Shown here in pieces: positions 12,387-13,315 of a stretch of DNA of 13,315 bases; positions within the stretch are counted from its first letter, which is position 1, and each line of letters begins with the position of its first letter. Position numbers and translations under genes: made by a program. Under the pieces are notes generated by a model that had not been told where the DNA came from, did no database searches, and worked only from the letters and a program-made list of their open reading frames with translations. The stretch is from Candidatus Nomurabacteria bacterium (GTDB taxonomy: Bacteria; Patescibacteriota; Minisyncoccia; Phycocordibacterales; UBA2100), in NCBI GenBank assembly GCA_943359705.1, contig CALRIB010000016.1:1-13315 (forward strand), in the 5' to 3' direction.

Positions 12387-13315
12387 TCAGTACTGGAACT
12401 CAGGGCCGGGATTTGCGGGCAATCTGTCGCCGAAGGGCCTCAAGTAGTCCAACGCCCGAAGGAGAAGGTTCTTGAAATCAGTAAGTATCTTTTGCAGTGT
12501 CGACGGCTGCGGACTGCCGAATGTCGCGCCGGTTTGACTCAAATCCTCAGAAACAAATGTTTCCTGGGTACTCGGCGGGACGAGCTGGTATGTTTGTCCC
12601 TGAGCGAATTGTTGCGTCGAGGTGCTCTGCTGTTGGAGCGTGACCGCGTCATTAGCGCCGAAGGTGATATTGACGGAAGTCGCGACACTGCTCCCAATCC
12701 CGGTATTTTTCGATGGATTTGCGATGAGATTCAATTGATCAAATATCGACGCCGAGCTCGTTGCACTTTGATACTGAAGCGACGGTAGTTGCCCCGAAGG
12801 ATTTGACGGCGAAGGGCTGAGGAGATTTGAAGAAACCGAGGTCGGAATCGTTTGCGCATTCGCGGCAGTGGCGGGCGAGCTCGGGGTGCTCGCAGGAGTT
12901 CCTGCCGGAGCCGCGCTCGGTGTCGCCGGGGTCTGCCCGTTTTTTATGGAGTCGCAGGGCACGGTGTATCCGCCGGCAATCGTACACATTTGTTGCTGTT
13001 GCGGCTGGGTCTGCAGGTTCCGTCCAGGGTCATTGGACGGTGGCGTGGTAACAGGTGCAGGTGCCGGGCGTAAGGAATTCGGGTCAAACTTTGCCCCCTC
13101 GCATCCGCTTCGGCTCACACCCGCACATCCCGGCCCGTTTCCTTCGGTGCCCGGCGCGCCGGCGAGGATCATGTGCACGGGGTCGTTAAAACTGCTTCCG
13201 ACGAACGGAAAGCAGACACCGAATTGCGGATTCTGTTTGGCAAATTGCGCGATGCCATTCTGTCCGGCGTTTGCGGCCACGTCCATCGCAAAGCCCGCCG
13301 TGTGGTTGCTATCTA
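12387..13315 (-). CDS. M15-like zinc peptidase with Pro/Ser/Thr/Gln-rich tail (partial, N-terminus missing)
   Basis: The reading frame is open to the window edge, so the N-terminus is missing. The first visible residues, DSNHTAGFAMDVAANAG, contain the SxHxxGxAxD zinc-binding motif of M15/VanY-type D,D- or L,D-peptidases. FNDPVHMIL about 35 residues later may supply the third ligand (His), with Asp where many members have Glu. Such enzymes trim peptidoglycan stem peptides outside the membrane. About 220 residues of low-complexity sequence follow, rich in Pro, Ser, Thr, Ala and Gln, interrupted by a MCTIAGGYTVPCDS segment with two Cys. A C-terminal amphipathic helix (LQKILTDFKNLLLRALDYL) precedes the end. 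Three further Cys near the catalytic part suggest disulfides in an extracytoplasmic protein. The call rests on one strong motif and a plausible second; an M23- or hedgehog-type relative is possible. Confidence 0.6.
   Translation of the reverse strand, partial: DSNHTAGFAMDVAANAGQNGIAQFAKQNPQFGVCFPFVGSSFNDPVHMILAGAPGTEGNGPGCAGVSRSGCEGAKFDPNSLRPAPAPVTTPPSNDPGRNLQTQPQQQQMCTIAGGYTVPCDSIKNGQTPATPSAAPAGTPASTPSSPATAANAQTIPTSVSSNLLSPSPSNPSGQLPSLQYQSATSSASIFDQLNLIANPSKNTGIGSSVATSVNITFGANDAVTLQQQSTSTQQFAQGQTYQLVPPSTQETFVSEDLSQTGATFGSPQPSTLQKILTDFKNLLLRALDYLRPFGDRLPANPGPEFQY

Noticed and set aside
1..13315. CRISPR arrays, IS elements, tRNA or rRNA genes
   Set aside because: No spaced direct repeats, transposase-like frames, tRNA cloverleaf or rRNA sequence was recognised on either strand.

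Overview
The window looks like a chromosomal segment of a small-genome bacterium of the Candidate Phyla Radiation (Patescibacteria), most likely a Parcubacteria-type lineage. This placement is inferred from tight gene packing, intergenic gaps that are mostly 0-40 bp, a long form of nucleoside diphosphate kinase, a TraD/VirB4-like ATPase of a type frequent in these genomes, and GC-rich inverted repeats in gaps. No 16S rRNA is present, so the placement is unproven. Base composition is moderately GC-rich by eye.

Layout. (1) 1-2169, plus strand: the end of a ribosomal-protein/secretion operon, with the secY 3' end, guanylate kinase, adenylate kinase and methionine aminopeptidase packed with 1-7 bp gaps or a 4-bp overlap. 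(2) 2187-3461: purD, a purine pathway gene without pathway neighbours. (3) 3458-4003: an unrecognised 140-residue gene with its own -35/-10 promoter, Shine-Dalgarno site and double-hairpin terminator. (4) 4026-7984: a 978-residue P-loop ATPase and an unrecognised 336-residue protein, probably co-transcribed. (5) 8022-9698: ndk and proB. (6) 9699-9994: a 296-base stretch with no credible protein gene, holding an extended -10 promoter, a strongly base-paired candidate RNA and a terminator. (7) 9995-11072: a small four-helix membrane protein and a LOG/SLOG-family nucleotide-binding protein. (8) 11098-12346, minus strand: infC-rpmI-rplT with a hairpin-rich infC-rpmI gap. (9) 12387-13315, minus strand: the 3' part of an M15-like zinc peptidase with a long Pro/Ser/Thr/Gln-rich tail, cut by the window edge.

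How the genes work together: gmk, adk and ndk together cover nucleotide mono- and diphosphate phosphorylation, as expected for an organism that salvages nucleotides. secY, map, infC, rpmI and rplT are protein export and translation functions. purD and proB are single steps of pathways whose other genes are not here.

Most noteworthy: a candidate unassigned structured RNA at about 9743-9963 with mutually exclusive helices; a guanylate kinase whose P-loop lysine is replaced by glutamate; a recurring arrangement in which a -10 box lies only 6-11 bases before the ATG, suggesting widespread leaderless mRNAs; and a terminator-like hairpin directly before rpmI. No CRISPR array, IS element, tRNA or rRNA was seen.
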